Source: Leptidea sinapis
Taxonomy: Eukaryota > Arthropoda > Insecta > Lepidoptera > Pieridae
DNA: 64,000 bases
Assembly (NCBI RefSeq): GCF_905404315.1
Contig: NC_066268.1
Coordinates: 16,034,001 to 16,098,000, forward strand
Direction of reading: 5' to 3'
Both the position numbers and the translations under genes were made by a program. This document shows, piece by piece, positions 23,206-34,905 of the stretch. Positions within the stretch are counted from its first letter, which is position 1; the number at the start of each line of letters is the position of its first letter. The notes beneath the pieces are model-generated. The model was given only the letters and a program-made list of their open reading frames with translations. It did not search any database and was not told where the DNA came from.

Positions 23206-23883
23206 AATATTCTAGAGATTCCTCTTACCAGAGAACATATGTAGCGAAGTTCACTCTAGTACATCTAAATATCATAGTTTGTGTCGCGTCCTATTTTATA
23301 AAATAAAAATAATGTTGATCCTAACTGGGTTAGGATACTTCTTGCTATTATTTTTGCACAATTTTTCGCTCGGTGATTTAGTTTTATTTTTATGTCAATC
23401 TTTCACAATCGTAAAATGTTTTCACTCTAACTCAATTTGACATTTTTCAATACGAAGGGATTACACGTCAAAAGGATCCTATAATAATATCTCGCGAAGC
23501 TGTAATAACCTCAACGTAAACACACAACTATATTATCTGCCTCCAATATTATTAGTAAATATCAACATCTCTTATTTTGCCGAGAACCGCAGCAGCTTCT
23601 GGCAATCCAAACAATGGTGTAAGTCTCTACAAAACCACTTAACATGGGACTGACAGGTTAGTTCGATCACTATTATACGCCCTCAGGCGAGCAATTGGAG
23701 TATATTTTTTGTCAAAAATTATTTTCGGCTTCAGGGAGTCATGTCGCCGGGCATCTCTCACGAGTTTATCACATAGTACTTGCTCTTATGATCGATTCAA
23801 TAACGCTGGTCGTTGGTGATTTTTTCTTATGTTATCCTCAACTGATTTCTAAATGTGAAAGAGATGTTTTTAGTTGATCTTAT
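23206..23883. other. no feature recognised
   Basis: AT-rich sequence without coding potential or repeats shared elsewhere in the window. Confidence 0.45.
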
Positions 23884-24273
23884 ATAATTTATACGTCTAG
23901 ATAGGCTGTGACAGCTGTGAGCACGTCGAAAAATCACGACGAACTGTTAATCTCTATTTTAAGCAATGCATGCACGCTAAAATATTGTATATTTTTATTA
24001 AAAAGAGCACAAAAAAGGAATGCTGGGAGAGTTTCTTGCGCCGCTTCTTCTCTCTCAGAGCGCCATTTGTTTACGAAGCGGTAGTAGTAGGAAGTAATAG
24101 GTAGGAAAGGAATCAATTTTGAGAAAATAAATGCCTTTTATGCCCTTTACAACAAAGTGGTTGACGTATCGCGAGTGTAAGACGTAGCTGTCATGCACAC
24201 TACAGTAATGAACCTGGCCTGTTGTCATGAGTTGCCGCAACAGCAAGAGGCTCTGTATAGACGCATAAATTAT
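23884..24273 (+). mobile_element. M2 MITE, split by an F1 tail
   Basis: Begins ATAATTTATACGTCTAGATAG (23884) and ends with its near inverse, CTGTATAGACGCATAAATTAT (24253-24273). Internal strings TCGCGAGTGTAAGACGTAGC and AACCTGGCCTGTTGTCAT match 60868-61088. It encodes no protein. The middle is interrupted by an F1 LINE tail; without it the element is about 210 bp. Confidence 0.7.
23969..24152 (+). mobile_element. LINE tail F1, copy 4, inside M2
   Basis: Matches F1 from AATATTGTATATTTTTATT to AATAAATGCCTTTTATGCC, with the GGGAGAG/CTCTCTC hairpin region intact. Comparison with the uninterrupted M2 at 60868 shows that it inserted into the MITE. Confidence 0.75.
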
Positions 24274-24403
24274 CAAAGTGTCTGATATATAATATATAAA
24301 GGAACGAGTGGAAATAGTTGGAACCTGATGTTGGTAATGCCTGGATATGGTAATGGATAGTGCACCAAACGAACAACAGATTTTGACAAGAACGTTGAAG
24401 TGG

Positions 24404-25335
24404 ATTCAAATTCAAATTCAAATTCAAATATTTTTATTCAAAATAGGATTCATAATCACTTATTGAACGTCAAAATCTACCTACCCATCAAAAGAGACTG
24501 CCTCAGACCTGAGAAGAATGGGCGCAAGAAACTCAGCGGGCTTTTTTTTTATATAAAATATGGATTACAATGTAATATCGTACAGTAAACATTAATAATT
24601 AAAGAGCCTGAGGGTGTTCGCTTTAATCCCAGTCCGTGGTGTCATTAAGAAAATCGTTTATGCTATAATAACCTTTCCCACACAAACGTTTTTTAACAAT
24701 TCTTTTAAATTTCGTAACACATTTGTTTTGTACATTCTCTGGGATCATATTGTAGAAGCATATACATCGCCCAACAAAAGACTTACTAACTCGACCCAAC
24801 CGAGTAGTAGGCATAACAAGTTTATGTTTATTCCTCGTGTTAACATTATGAATGTCACAGTTACTAGAAAATTCCTAAATGTGCTTATGAACATACAAAA
24901 CATTATCAAAAATGTATTGAAAAGCAACAGTCAAAATGTTTATTTCTTTAAATGTTTCTCTTAATGATTCTTTAGGACCTAGGTTATAAATCGCGCGAAT
25001 AGCCCTCTTCTGCAGCACAAAGATAGTATTAATATCGGCCGCACTGCCCCATAACAATATACCATAGGACATAATACTATGAAAATAACTAAAGTATACT
25101 AATCTCGCCGTATCTATGTCAGTTAACCGTCTGATTTTCTTAACCGCATATGCTGCAGAACTAAGCCTATTTGCCAATCCTTCAATATGGGGGCCCCACT
25201 GCAATTTGGAATCAAGAGTAATGCCAAGAAATATAGCAGATTCCACTGGTTTTACCACCTCTCCATTTAATAAAATATTCGCATCTACATTTTTGACATT
25301 TGGCGCGGTGAATTTAATATATTTGGATGATCATA
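24404..25335 (-). mobile_element. LINE F2: reverse transcriptase C-terminus and 3' end
   Basis: The best preserved LINE in the window. From about 25335 the minus strand encodes the region after the RT domain of a Jockey/CR1-like ORF2: FLGITLDSKLQWGPHIE, then YGILLWGSA, IFVLQKRAIRAIYNLG, ENVLYVHKHI-like and LGRVSKSFVGRC, ending NDFLNDTTDWD. A single in-frame TAG at about 24875 interrupts an otherwise continuous frame to 24623. The 3' untranslated part carries the CTGAG/CTCAG hairpin and ends in a TTTGAA repeat tail (24404-24428). The 5' end is truncated, so no catalytic RT motif or endonuclease is present. Another end of this family lies at 63533. Confidence 0.85.
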
Positions 25336-25552
25336 TAGCTCCAGAAAATGGAAGAGAGAGGAAGATTGACTGCAGGAAAAATTGTAAGGATCAATCTGAG
25401 ACGAGTGTAAATAAATGCTCACGCAAATAGACCTACGTCATCCATTGAATTTTATTTACATACCTACATACACATTAACACACACAGACAAACACAAATA
25501 TATGTACCTATTCACTGACACAATGACGACATAAACGAAATTTTTATTTAGT

Positions 25553-25933
25553 ACTAGCTGACCCGACAGACGTGTTCTGTATATAATAAATAATATAATG
25601 TTTTTATATGATTTTGTGAACAGTAATTAATATATATCATAACATCAAAAATTACTTCGTAAAATATGCACCCTGCTGTCGTTATGAAATTGTTTCACAG
25701 CAGAACTGTCAAACCGTGCGTCAATAAATTCTCTCATAGAAATTATGCATGGACACATCAAAGGAAAAACAAAAGTGTTGTTTTTTTTAATTCCGAAAAT
25801 TTTCATATTCATTCACCTTTTAAAACGGGACTTCTACAAATAATTCAAGACGAAAATTAGCCAAATCTGTCCAGCCGTTCTCGAGTTTTAGCGAGACTAA
25901 CGAACAGCAATTCATTTTTATATATATAGATTA
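25553..25933 (+). mobile_element. Q element (RTE-like), copy 2, full length
   Basis: Starts CTAGCTGACCCGACAGACG and ends AACAGCAATTCATTTTTATA with a TATAGATT tail. Nearly identical over most of its length to the copies at 10905 and 27161. No reading frame of note; nonautonomous. Near its end it carries GTCCAGCCGTTCTCGAG, the core shared with family R. Confidence 0.75.
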
Positions 25934-26599
25934 GCACAGAGTAGGGATGGATACTTACGTTTGTATTACGGTATAGGAGGAGACTGGACTTCACGATACA
26001 GGGGAGGCCAGATTACTTGTATTTGCATATATTGTAATTCTACAAAAAATAGAAAAAAACTTGAAAAATGATTGCTACGGTATCTACAGCATTTATTAAT
26101 ACACAGATATTATTACGATCGAATTCAGACACATGTTGTTAAACCTTTTACATTGCTTGTTATATACTATTACTATTTAGATGTTTTTAAAAACTTAAAT
26201 AAATAAAACAGCTCCTGTAAGTACATACATATGTACTTGTAAGTACATTCCTTTATTTAAGTGAGAGCGCTGTAACAATTAAAGATATAACAAAAACCAA
26301 TAAATATAAAAACAAAACAGTATGAGTATAGTATGAGATTAGGAGCATCAACAACATCATGACTGAAATAACTTCTAAGGAGATCAAATAAGTTAATAAA
26401 AAAAGAAAATTGATTTCTTTAATATTCAGGGACCAGTGCTGTATAAACGTATGTTTAATGAATGGCATTAATATTGCATTTAGTGGCCCCTTCTTTGATA
26501 CACAATAGTTAGAGCGAACTTCACGCTGCACTGTTTGCTGACTGTGATTTGTTTGCGAATACAAATTGAAGTATTATTAAGATACTTTTCATTGACGAA
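25934..26599. other. no feature recognised
   Basis: AT-rich. A 103-codon minus-strand frame at 26253-26564 is hydrophobic and leucine/isoleucine-rich as AT-rich non-coding DNA tends to be. I do not consider it a gene. Confidence 0.45.
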
Positions 26600-26815
26600 A
26601 CGATCAAGACTTTCACGCAGAGCCGTTTATGATACTTGATTGAACCAAATATTTTGAGCGGCACTACAATTGCGCTGGTCCCTGTGAGACAAGATGTTAA
26701 GTATCATTATCTCAGTAGTTTGACTAGCTATAGCGACCTGTAAGCCGAATCACAACATCGCTTGCACATTACGGCTTCACGACAGAAAAACGCGTCGATT
26801 TGGGTTACATCCTTC
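26600..26815 (+). repeat. P repeat, copy 4, diverged
   Basis: Recognisable by TGAGCGGCACTACAATTGCGCT, CTGTGAGACAAGATGTTAAG and CACATTACGGCTTCACG, at clearly lower identity to the other P copies. Only the right arm of the internal inverted repeat is intact. It is the oldest P copy in the window. Confidence 0.6.
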
Positions 26816-27160
26816 ATCCATGTAACGTGAATCGGGGATTGGTATGAGAACATGATAAATATTGGATTAGAAATTGAAGCAGATAATTATGTTACATCCA
26901 AGAAATTCATCAATTAAGTGGTCCTCGAATAAATACCTAATACTTAATATGTAAGTATCTATCCTAATCTGTGTTAATACTAACATAAAGATGATTTTAT
27001 TCTTAGATCAATGACAATATAAAGACTCAAACTTGACTCAAGAACCTGAGGTTATAGGAAGCCAACCGCTACATCGTCCGCCGCTTGCCGCGTCAGGAAC
27101 AGGCTCTGAATTGTAATAACATAAAATCTTAAAAAAGCTTTTATACATCTTTATATATAT

Positions 27161-27539
27161 ACTAGCTGACCCGACAGACGTTGTTCTGTATATAATCAAT
27201 AAAGTAATGTTTTTATATGAATTTGTCAATAATATATCGTAACATCAAAAATTACTTCGTAAAATATGCACCCTGCTGTCGTAATGAAATTGTTTCATAG
27301 CAGAACTATCAAACCGTGCGTCAATAAATTCTCTCATAGAAATTATGTATGGACACATCAAAGGAAAAACAAATTTGTTGTTTTTATTTAATTTTGCAGC
27401 ATTTTCCTATTTATTCACCTTTTAAGCCTTCTCTGGACTTCCACAAATAATTCAAGACCAAAATTAGCCAAATCGGTCCAGCCGTTCTCGAGTTTTAGCG
27501 AGACTAACGAACAGCAATTCATTTTTATATGTATAGATT
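27161..27539 (+). mobile_element. Q element (RTE-like), copy 3, full length
   Basis: Begins at TACTAGCTGACCCGACAGACG and ends TATAGATT at 27539. High identity to the other two Q copies suggests recent spread of the family. It is followed without gap by an R element in the opposite orientation. Confidence 0.75.
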
Positions 27540-27540
27540 T

Positions 27541-27965
27541 CTTGTGTGCGTGTGTATGTCACTGAACTCCTCCTAGACGGCTGGACCGATTTTGATGAAA
27601 TTTTTTGTGTGAGTTCAAGGGGATTCGAGGATGGTTCAGATTCACAATTGAACTACTTCCTAAACGGCTGGACCGATTTTGATGATATTTTTGTGTGTTC
27701 CAGTGAATTTGAGATTGGTGTGTGTCTTCAGGTGGATTCGAGAATGGTTTAGATTCACAATTAAACTACCTCCTAAACGGCTGGACCGATTTTAATGATT
27801 TTTTTTTGTTTCAGTGCATTTGAGATTGGTTTAGATTCTCAATTCCGTCTATATAATATATTTCTCCTGCTCATGTGTATGTTAGTGAACTCCTCCTAAC
27901 GGCTGGACCGATTTTTCAAATTTAAGACCTGTGTACAGGACAACGTCTGTTAGGTCCACTAGTGT
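27541..27965 (-). mobile_element. R element with internal tandem units, copy 1
   Basis: On the plus strand the string GGCTGGACCG recurs at 27579, 27666, 27779 and 27901, each preceded by a variant of ACTCCTCCTAAAC. The element is therefore built of about four diverged units of roughly 90-120 bp. Its 5' end on the minus strand is GTGGACCTAACAGACGTTGT, like the start of Q. A second copy at 62041 is in the plus orientation. The 68-codon plus frame here is a by-product of the repeats. Confidence 0.65.
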
Positions 27966-28169
27966 ATATATATACTGTCAAAGTATGAATAGATGCGTAG
28001 TATACGAAGTAACGACATGACGTATATAAAACTGACAAATATTAAATAAAGTGAAGTATTGTTTAATAGGGCGGTGTGGACGTCACTATTTGTCTCTTTC
28101 TAATTCCATAAAGTTCCATTACTATCTCTTTCTAACGATGAAAACATCGCTACAACTTATTTTACTCAA

Positions 28170-28910
28170 ATGACATGAATTGTAGTACAGCATGGAACGC
28201 GACTTATAAGGTGCATATAGATAGACTGGAAAGGGTACAGAAAAAGTTAATTGGTAGTTTATCGCACCGATTCAAGACTCCAAATACAGTCAGGACATAT
28301 GCTGACGTAATGGAGCACTTTCAACTACAGCAGCTATCCTCGCGACGATCTCATCTCGACATGTTATTTCTCCATAGGTTAATAAACGACGGCGTTGATT
28401 GTCCAGCTCTGTTTCTTAAATATAAATTTCCTGCCAGAATACCACGACATCTGTGTGATTTCTTTGAGCCAAGTTTCTGTAAAACCAATCTAGGACGTGA
28501 TTCACCTGTGGTACGCATTTCTCGTCGCTATAATGTCTATACAAAGAAAGCCCAAATATTGACATTAACTTTGATAGTCTTAACAACTTTAAATTAAAGC
28601 TTATTAAGTGTGACCTATCTACAGCCTCAGAATATAATACTTAGGTAGTCTTATATAATAAATTGGTTGGAATATTTCATTCACAGATTTGTAATTAATA
28701 TAAATAGCTCGTAATTTACTAATTTTAATCAATATTTTTCTAGATTTATCCTTACTTATAATTTTTGTAACACAAAGCATGCTGTGATTACCTTTGATTC
28801 TAGGAGAAGTTAAATTTTATAAGTTAATGCAATGTAATTACTAAAAATTAACTACTGTTTTTTATGTTGGTGATCCATTAAATAAATATAATAAAATAAA
28901 AATAAATGAC
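28170..28910 (+). mobile_element. LINE ORF2 C-terminus and 3' end
   Basis: The frame at 28175-28597 encodes a typical post-RT tail of a Jockey/CR1-like LINE: HIDRLERVQKKLIGSLSHRF, then HFQLQQLSSRRSHLDMLFLH, then DCPALFLKYKFPARIPR and SPVVRISRRYN. The 3' untranslated part runs to an AATAAATATAATAAAATAAA-type tail at about 28905. The RT domain is missing because of 5' truncation. The family differs from LINE-A and F2. Confidence 0.78.
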
Positions 28911-31000
28911 TGCTTTTGTTTCTTATACCATAATTTGGACGACACAATTTATGAAACGGCATTGGCAAAAATAAAATAAAATAATATTTGATTACCGAAG
29001 ATGTTCATGAATTTTTTTTTAGTACGAGTACTCAAAGTTAAGGATATTAAATTTAAAGCACATTAAACGATGATATTTACTTATTTTTCTTTAAAGAAAC
29101 ATTTGTTTCCAACTAGTTTGGCATTTAAAACCTACAAAAAATCTAAATAAATTTTTACGAAATAACTGGCGCCAATTAGACTTAGTAATATGTAATAGGT
29201 GTTTAAAGAAAATGTAATTTTTATATGAAAGATATTCAAAAATCCTTTTCGATAGTATCACATTCAATCTATATAAAACCGAATCTATCCCATTGTCTGA
29301 GCCACTATGTATACAGTACCCGGAAAATTGGACGACGCAGTCTGGCCAATCACACGCGGCACTCACAGATTAGCACTCTCCCCACACTATTTCTGAAATC
29401 ACATGAAAATTCCCTACCGAATGGCATCCATTGAACCCCAAATCCGGACTCCCTGGGCACCTGTCCGAGATAAAGCAGAATTGTACGCTGTTACGATTAT
29501 TGTGTGCTAAAATCGTGCGTTGAAACCGTGTGCCTTTCCGTATTACTGTCTGAAAATTATTGACTTGCTGTATGACATTTTGAGCTTGTGAATTGCTCTA
29601 TTAAGGCGACACTTTCGTTTGTGACGTACAATTATTATTATTGTTTTAAGTTAGTGACGTTTTTATTAATCTTTTTAAATGAAAATATTCTAATAAATAA
29701 TAATTCGATAAAATTTAAATGATGCTTCGATTTATGATGTAGGTTTATTGTTTGATTTGTTTTACGTTCACATGCACATAGTAGATAAGTAGCAAATAAT
29801 TGTAGATTCTATTATCGAGTCAAATAAATATTTACCTATCGAAAACTGGGATATAAGTTCAACCCTAATCGGGTAAAATGCCCGTCTTCCATATTTGAAA
29901 TATATATTTTTTCTGGTGGCAATGTTTTATTAATGACTTCATGAGTAACAGATCACCTTGAGCACTTACACTTAAATACACGTGAGGCCTTATACGTTCT
30001 CAGCCTCAGATCATGTTTATTTCATAAATTAAATTCTAATCTCTTACATTATATCTAGTTCTCCAAGTAATTGTAATAGCAAGTAAAAGGTGTGTGTAGA
30101 ATGTATACAAATAAACGGACGAGAAGTTTTATTTTTCTCATAGCAATATAAAAATAAAGCTATTACTTTTATATTTAAACGTTATAATGTATTGTTTATC
30201 TAGTCGTGACGCGACAACATAAGTTTTTGTCTTGTACTTATAATGTGGGTATAGTAGATATAAGAAACGAAGACTATTCTGAATTCAAACCTATGACTGG
30301 TATCGTAGTTACTTGTTCTGTACTGAGAATGTCACTTGCTAACAAAAATAAGGTTTGCACTCCGGGAGTGCCGGCAGCAGTGGAAACTATATATCATACA
30401 GATATATATATAAAAATAATTCTTTCATTCATAATTCCAACGACTGTTTACGAATTTTCGATCAGACCACGTGTCCTGACGCTAGTTTTACATTTTATAC
30501 CCATCCCAATAAAAGTGCTCATCGCCGATAAAGAAGTTTTCAATCTCATATTTTTTCCCATATAACATCAAAAATGTATCCTTTAATCTGAGCGATCATA
30601 CAGATCACAATTCAAACAAATGTAAGTCATAGGCTAAAGAAAAGATCGCTGTCCAACTTTCCAAGTGAAATATATTATGTGTCACGACTAACATTCTCAT
30701 CACCAGAGCCGCGCGTTTCGATCCATACAAACCTTTATTTAGCATTCCAAGTAATGAGGACGGGTTTAATTTTTTACCTTCGAAGTCCATAACGTATTCA
30801 GACCGCGTTCTCAACACTTGCAAGTACCTACCTAGTTAATGGTGGACTGTGTCGTCCCACAATCACACAACATTGTGCAAGTTTGATTGAAAATTGAAAC
30901 GTAAGTATAGATTGTTAAAGTTGAGAATTAGTTGGCTGCGGTATGAACTTGAGGTGTTTGTCGCTGCAGAAGTAGTTTGCATAGTTATGTGTGCGTTTAT
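28911..31000. other. sparse region, no gene recognised
   Basis: The interval 29290-29560 is less AT-rich and might hold a conserved non-coding element. A perfect 15-base palindrome, GCACTCCGGGAGTGC, lies at 30357-30371. Frames at 30206-30565 and 30605-30823 have no known domain. A plausible polyadenylation signal for a minus-strand transcript (AATAAA) lies near 30745. Confidence 0.4.
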
Positions 31001-31074
31001 CTAAGCTATATCGGTTGCGGAGTCGACACGGGCTTGGCATTCGTAGTCTGGCGGATCGACGCTTCCTTCTGCAT
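31001..31074 (-). CDS. possible 3'-terminal coding exon, unknown protein
   Basis: Reading the minus strand, a strong acceptor (a pyrimidine-rich TTCTCGTTTTGTTTCAG) ends at 31075. It is followed by an unusually GC-rich 74-base stretch with a frame AEGSVDPPDYECQARVDSAT and then DIA-stop. The acidic, proline-containing composition looks protein-like, and GC content is well above the flanks. All three frames are open here for at least 22 codons, so the frame choice is uncertain. The exon would begin in phase, using its first two bases to complete a codon. I cannot find the upstream exon or name the protein. It could equally be a chance acceptor beside a regulatory block. Confidence 0.28.
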
Positions 31075-31503
31075 CTGAAACAAAACGAGAATGATTGCTC
31101 AGGCTGTAGAAATAATAGATGATTGCTATTGGCAATATGGTATGCAGATATTGTACAGTGATTGAAATGCCCTTTTACGACGTCATAAGTCTATACGACT
31201 TGTTCTATAGGTACTCACTGTAAATATGAGTTTGATTACTAACGCATTAATTAATTTTCTACATAATTTTTTTTATACGTGGCCTTCCTAAAATTTCCTA
31301 TCTTCTAAGTCGCGGAATCGGGTAAAATGAACTTTGATCAATTTAACCTTCCAGAAGACTCAATTTTGGGCATTGACCACTAGAAAATCCCCATTTCTCC
31401 TATCACCTCTCTCCCCTTAATGCCTCGCCTGTTGAATCAGGCTTCGGTGTTGAGTCTTACTGAAGAGGTCTTACCCAGAGGTCAAAAGGTATTTCTTGAT
31501 TTG

Positions 31504-31575
31504 AAAATAGAGGTTAACAGTTCGTCGCTTTTTTTCATAGCTGTCACAATCTATCTAGACGTATAAACTATCTAA
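31504..31575 (-). repeat. M2 MITE end fragment
   Basis: The minus strand reads TAGTTTATACGTCTAGATAG, TTGTGACAGCTATG and CGACGAACTGTTAACCTC. These match the left end and adjacent interior of the M2 copy at 23884. The right half is missing. Confidence 0.6.
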
Positions 31576-32699
31576 TATCGTAACATTATTGTTATTTGAC
31601 AGTTCAGACTCACATAAAATCTGTTATAGAAGAATTGTGCTTCAGCCACAGATTACAATTCACTACAATATCTATATATGTATTATTAACAAATTACATA
31701 TAGATATCAACATTCAATATAGATATCAAGTGTACATAAGGTCGTCGGAATACATAATGTTATTTCAAATTAAAGTGTAAAACTTTTATTATAAAAGAAA
31801 AAGGAAACAACTTAAAACTACATACAACTATTAAGTATATTTAAAAAAAAAACAAAATAAAAAAATCTACATAAAGATCTCTATAATATATCTACATAAG
31901 TTGACAATTTATTGAATGTTACAACAAACTGAAGGTAGGAGGAGTGAGTGTTGTTCCATCCGTTGTATTTACTCCATTACCAGCGAGGCCCGACTCATAT
32001 CAACTATTTATAGTGTTTGAGGTGCTTCATAAATATGCAGCAGTAGGCGCTCGCCTTGCCGACACCAGCTATTCAGACTGAAACTGAAGTATTGCTCAAA
32101 GTGATAAGCGGAGAGCGTTTAGTGTTTTTACTATTTATATTAGATGTATAATTAAATAGTAAGTTAGTGATTAACGTTACGTATGCTGTTTATTTATTAG
32201 TTCGCTAAAACGTAAAAAAATTAAAACTTTAAAAAACTCTTCAACAATTCAAAAAAGGATAAACAAGGCGCCATAAATTGTTATCGTAAGGAGTTCCAGT
32301 AGCCACCTTCCAGAGATCATCCAGATCCTTCCTTCATCACGAGTTCAGATTCGATTTATAGGAGAAATACTATTTTATAGTGATAAAGATTGTCGAAAAT
32401 ATAGTATCAAGTGGATGTCGCGGATGTAGAACACTTATCATGCTACCCGAATTATTCTCATGCATATTTTGCGATACTCTGCCCTGTATATCATACATAA
32501 ACAACAACAAATGTGCTTCTAAAACCACTTAATCGTAAGCAAAAAACATCAACTCCGCAAGAAACTTCAAAAGTAACATAAAAGCTTACAAATCAAATAA
32601 ATTTCATTGAGTTTTAAATTTGACTCTTACCAGAGCAGAAGTCAAATCAAAAAGCGTAAAGCCAAATATTCCTCTTTATTAATTTCAGATAAACGATTT
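31576..32699. other. no feature recognised
   Basis: AT-rich. A moderately GC-elevated stretch at 31955-32130 has no coding or motif support. No repeats shared with the rest of the window. Confidence 0.45.
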
Positions 32700-32970
32700 A
32701 AATCGATAAATTTTATATAATAATATAATATTGACACACTTTTACACAAATTATCTTGCCTCAAACTAGGCATAGCCTGTACCATGGGTATAATACAACG
32801 ATATATTTAATACAATATACTTACTTAAACATACAAAAATACATACAAACATCCATGACTCGAAAACAACCATCAATCTTCATCATATAAATGTCTGCCC
32901 CTACCAGGATTCGAACCCAGGACATCTAGCCTATCTAGGGTCACTGACCACTGGGCTATATGGCCGCCTG
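32700..32970 (-). mobile_element. tRNA-derived SINE, copy 3
   Basis: Full copy with tRNA-like head on the minus strand: A box near 32950-32965 (TAGCCCAGTGGTCAG) and B box GGTTCGAATCC (complement of 32907-32917). The body shares TTGACACACTTTTACACAAA and TCCATGACTCG with copies 1 and 2. Head and body are intact by eye. Confidence 0.82.
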
Positions 32971-34184
32971 TATCACACGTACATTACGATTATTTTAGCA
33001 TTAAATGTTTGTATCATTTCAGCTGATAGTGACGGATACTTATAGACCAGGGTCGATAATTTTTGAAACCACAAAAATAATAATAAACCAAAAAAGTGTG
33101 TGTGTCAGCTCCAACGCACGACTGGAGTTTACTCCTCAAGAATGATTGTCTTTGAACAGGTACTAAACAAAATCAAGTCCAATGGAGTCGGTTACAAACA
33201 GACATACAGCAGAAGCTAATAAAAGAGTATTAATAAAAAAATCAAATAAATCCTTAACATAAAAATAAAATATGTCAGGAAATGCCCAAACACAACAGTT
33301 AAAACCAACCAACCAGTTAAAAGCGGAACTCATAATTCCAATTTTGAAAGGTCTATCAAGGAAGTTACATTTTGGCACATCCTAATTGCTATATTATACT
33401 ACATGCGTAAGCTATCACGTAGTATACTGTGTATGCTGGCTACACACAAGTATCCACACACACACACACACACACAAACACAACTGAAAAGTGAAAGCTG
33501 CGTGAGAAATGATGTGCACCTGAAACGTTAGCCATTTGATGAGTAGGTTTTACTCTGCTCTCATACCGGGCGCCTTATATGAAGATCGATTCTTAAGGAG
33601 TAAGCTCCAAAGAGTAAAAGTAATTTTTTTTCATCTTATATCATTTTAAAGGCTTTCAGCACCAGTCTATTATATCCGTTTCCTTTAACAAACGTAGTAC
33701 AATTACTATTACAAACTACGACATAATTGAAAATAATTAAAATAACTAATACAATAAAACAATTATAGCGACTAAAGACTATTCAAAAAGGTCGAATCAG
33801 TTATTATCGTGGGTGAAATACTCGTCTGTCTTGAAAATTTTTTTCACATTGTGACAATCGCATATATCTTAGACCACTTCCTCGACTCTATGGTTGGTTA
33901 GTCGCTCCGTGCGTTACATCACTTTCTACAGAAACTTCGCGATGTATTTCCTAGTGCATTTTTTAGAGGACCGCTTTTGTAGGCTCCACTTGTTTTCATA
34001 CTAAAGTAGTGTGAGAGTTTCTCAATCTCGTTTTCGTCGTGTTTTGTGTTTATTCTTTAGAGTTTTAATCCCCAGTTAATGTTTATAAATATTTATCTGT
34101 GGCTGGATAGACCTGTCAATGTTATATACATTTTCATTATTTTGGTGCTTCCATTATTTATTTATTTTCGGTATGTTTGCTTTG
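32971..34184. other. unique sequence with a CA microsatellite
   Basis: Contains a CA dinucleotide microsatellite at about 33456-33478. Sequence around 33860-34050 is slightly GC-elevated. No gene or mobile element recognised. Confidence 0.5.
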
Positions 34185-34690
34185 AAACATCTGCTGCATT
34201 CAATAGCTCTTCTGATTTGTTCGTGTTCCGTACTTCAAAAGGAAACAAACGGAAAACTTATAAGATCACTTTTTTGTCCGCCAGTCCGTCCGTCTGTCTG
34301 CCAAGAATTTTATCTCGGGAGCGCGTGGAGGTATCGAGTCAAAAAACGATGTACTCAAGCCTACAGATAGAATCAAGTCTAGATATCAATATCAATATAT
34401 ATATCAATATCTTGAAACTGTGATTATTTCAAACTTACCTAACTTAGTTAACGATAAAAAAAGAGATACGGCCTTTATGCCACAAAAGCGTATATTTCGG
34501 CACTCAAAATAATCAAAATATATAGGGTATTTTCCGTTGACTTAGAACTATGAAATGTGGCAAGTTATAGAAAAAATTCGGAAAACTATATATTTGTAAT
34601 CAAATCATGTTTCATTCAAAAAGTTGTACGGAACCCTCTCACTTGCTCACCGGCGAGCCCGACTCGCACTTGTCTGTTTTTTTTAATTTC
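34185..34690 (+). repeat. dispersed lepidopteran repeat (GTACGGAACCCT type)
   Basis: Holds TTTTTGTCCGCCAGTCCGTC, CGTCTGTCTGCCAAG and GGAGCGCGTGGAGGTATCGAG, then, 240 bases on, GTACGGAACCCTCTC and GAGCCCGACTCGCACTTGTC before a T-rich end. I recall this order from common lepidopteran repeats. A 114-codon plus frame (34079-34423) is incidental. Left boundary approximate. Confidence 0.5.
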
Positions 34691-34794
34691 CATTTATTTT
34701 AAGCTGCTCGATAAGTCATTGAGTAAAATACTTATATATTTTTATTGCATCATTTCACATAGATTGTAACTAAATTACTTTGTAAAATGATGAA

Positions 34795-34905
34795 GCTATA
34801 AAAGTTGACTTTAAAGGGTGGCAATGAGTTTCTTGCCACTTTTTCTCATTTAAGCTCAAATTTTCCGATGAGGTGGTAAATAATAAAAATAATAAAAGGA
34901 TTACC
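34795..34905 (+). mobile_element. LINE tail F3, copy 1
   Basis: Contains AATGAG, TTTCTTGCCACTTTTT and CTCATT in order, so the outer strings pair as a 6 bp stem. Upstream ATGAAGCTATAAA and a following A-rich, AATAA-containing end resemble the copy at 56095. Confidence 0.6.

Noticed and set aside
26253..26564. 103-codon hydrophobic minus-strand frame
   Set aside because: Leucine- and isoleucine-rich as expected of translated AT-rich DNA; no signal peptide logic, splice sites or family match.
30605..30823. 72-codon minus-strand frame downstream of the candidate exon
   Set aside because: Suggestive at first, but the frame has no splice acceptor, no domain, and holds an AATAAA that fits a 3' untranslated region better.
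33456..33478. Functional element at the CA repeat
   Set aside because: A plain dinucleotide microsatellite. Nothing suggests more.
34079..34423. 114-codon plus-strand frame
   Set aside because: It overlaps a dispersed repeat and has no recognisable domain.
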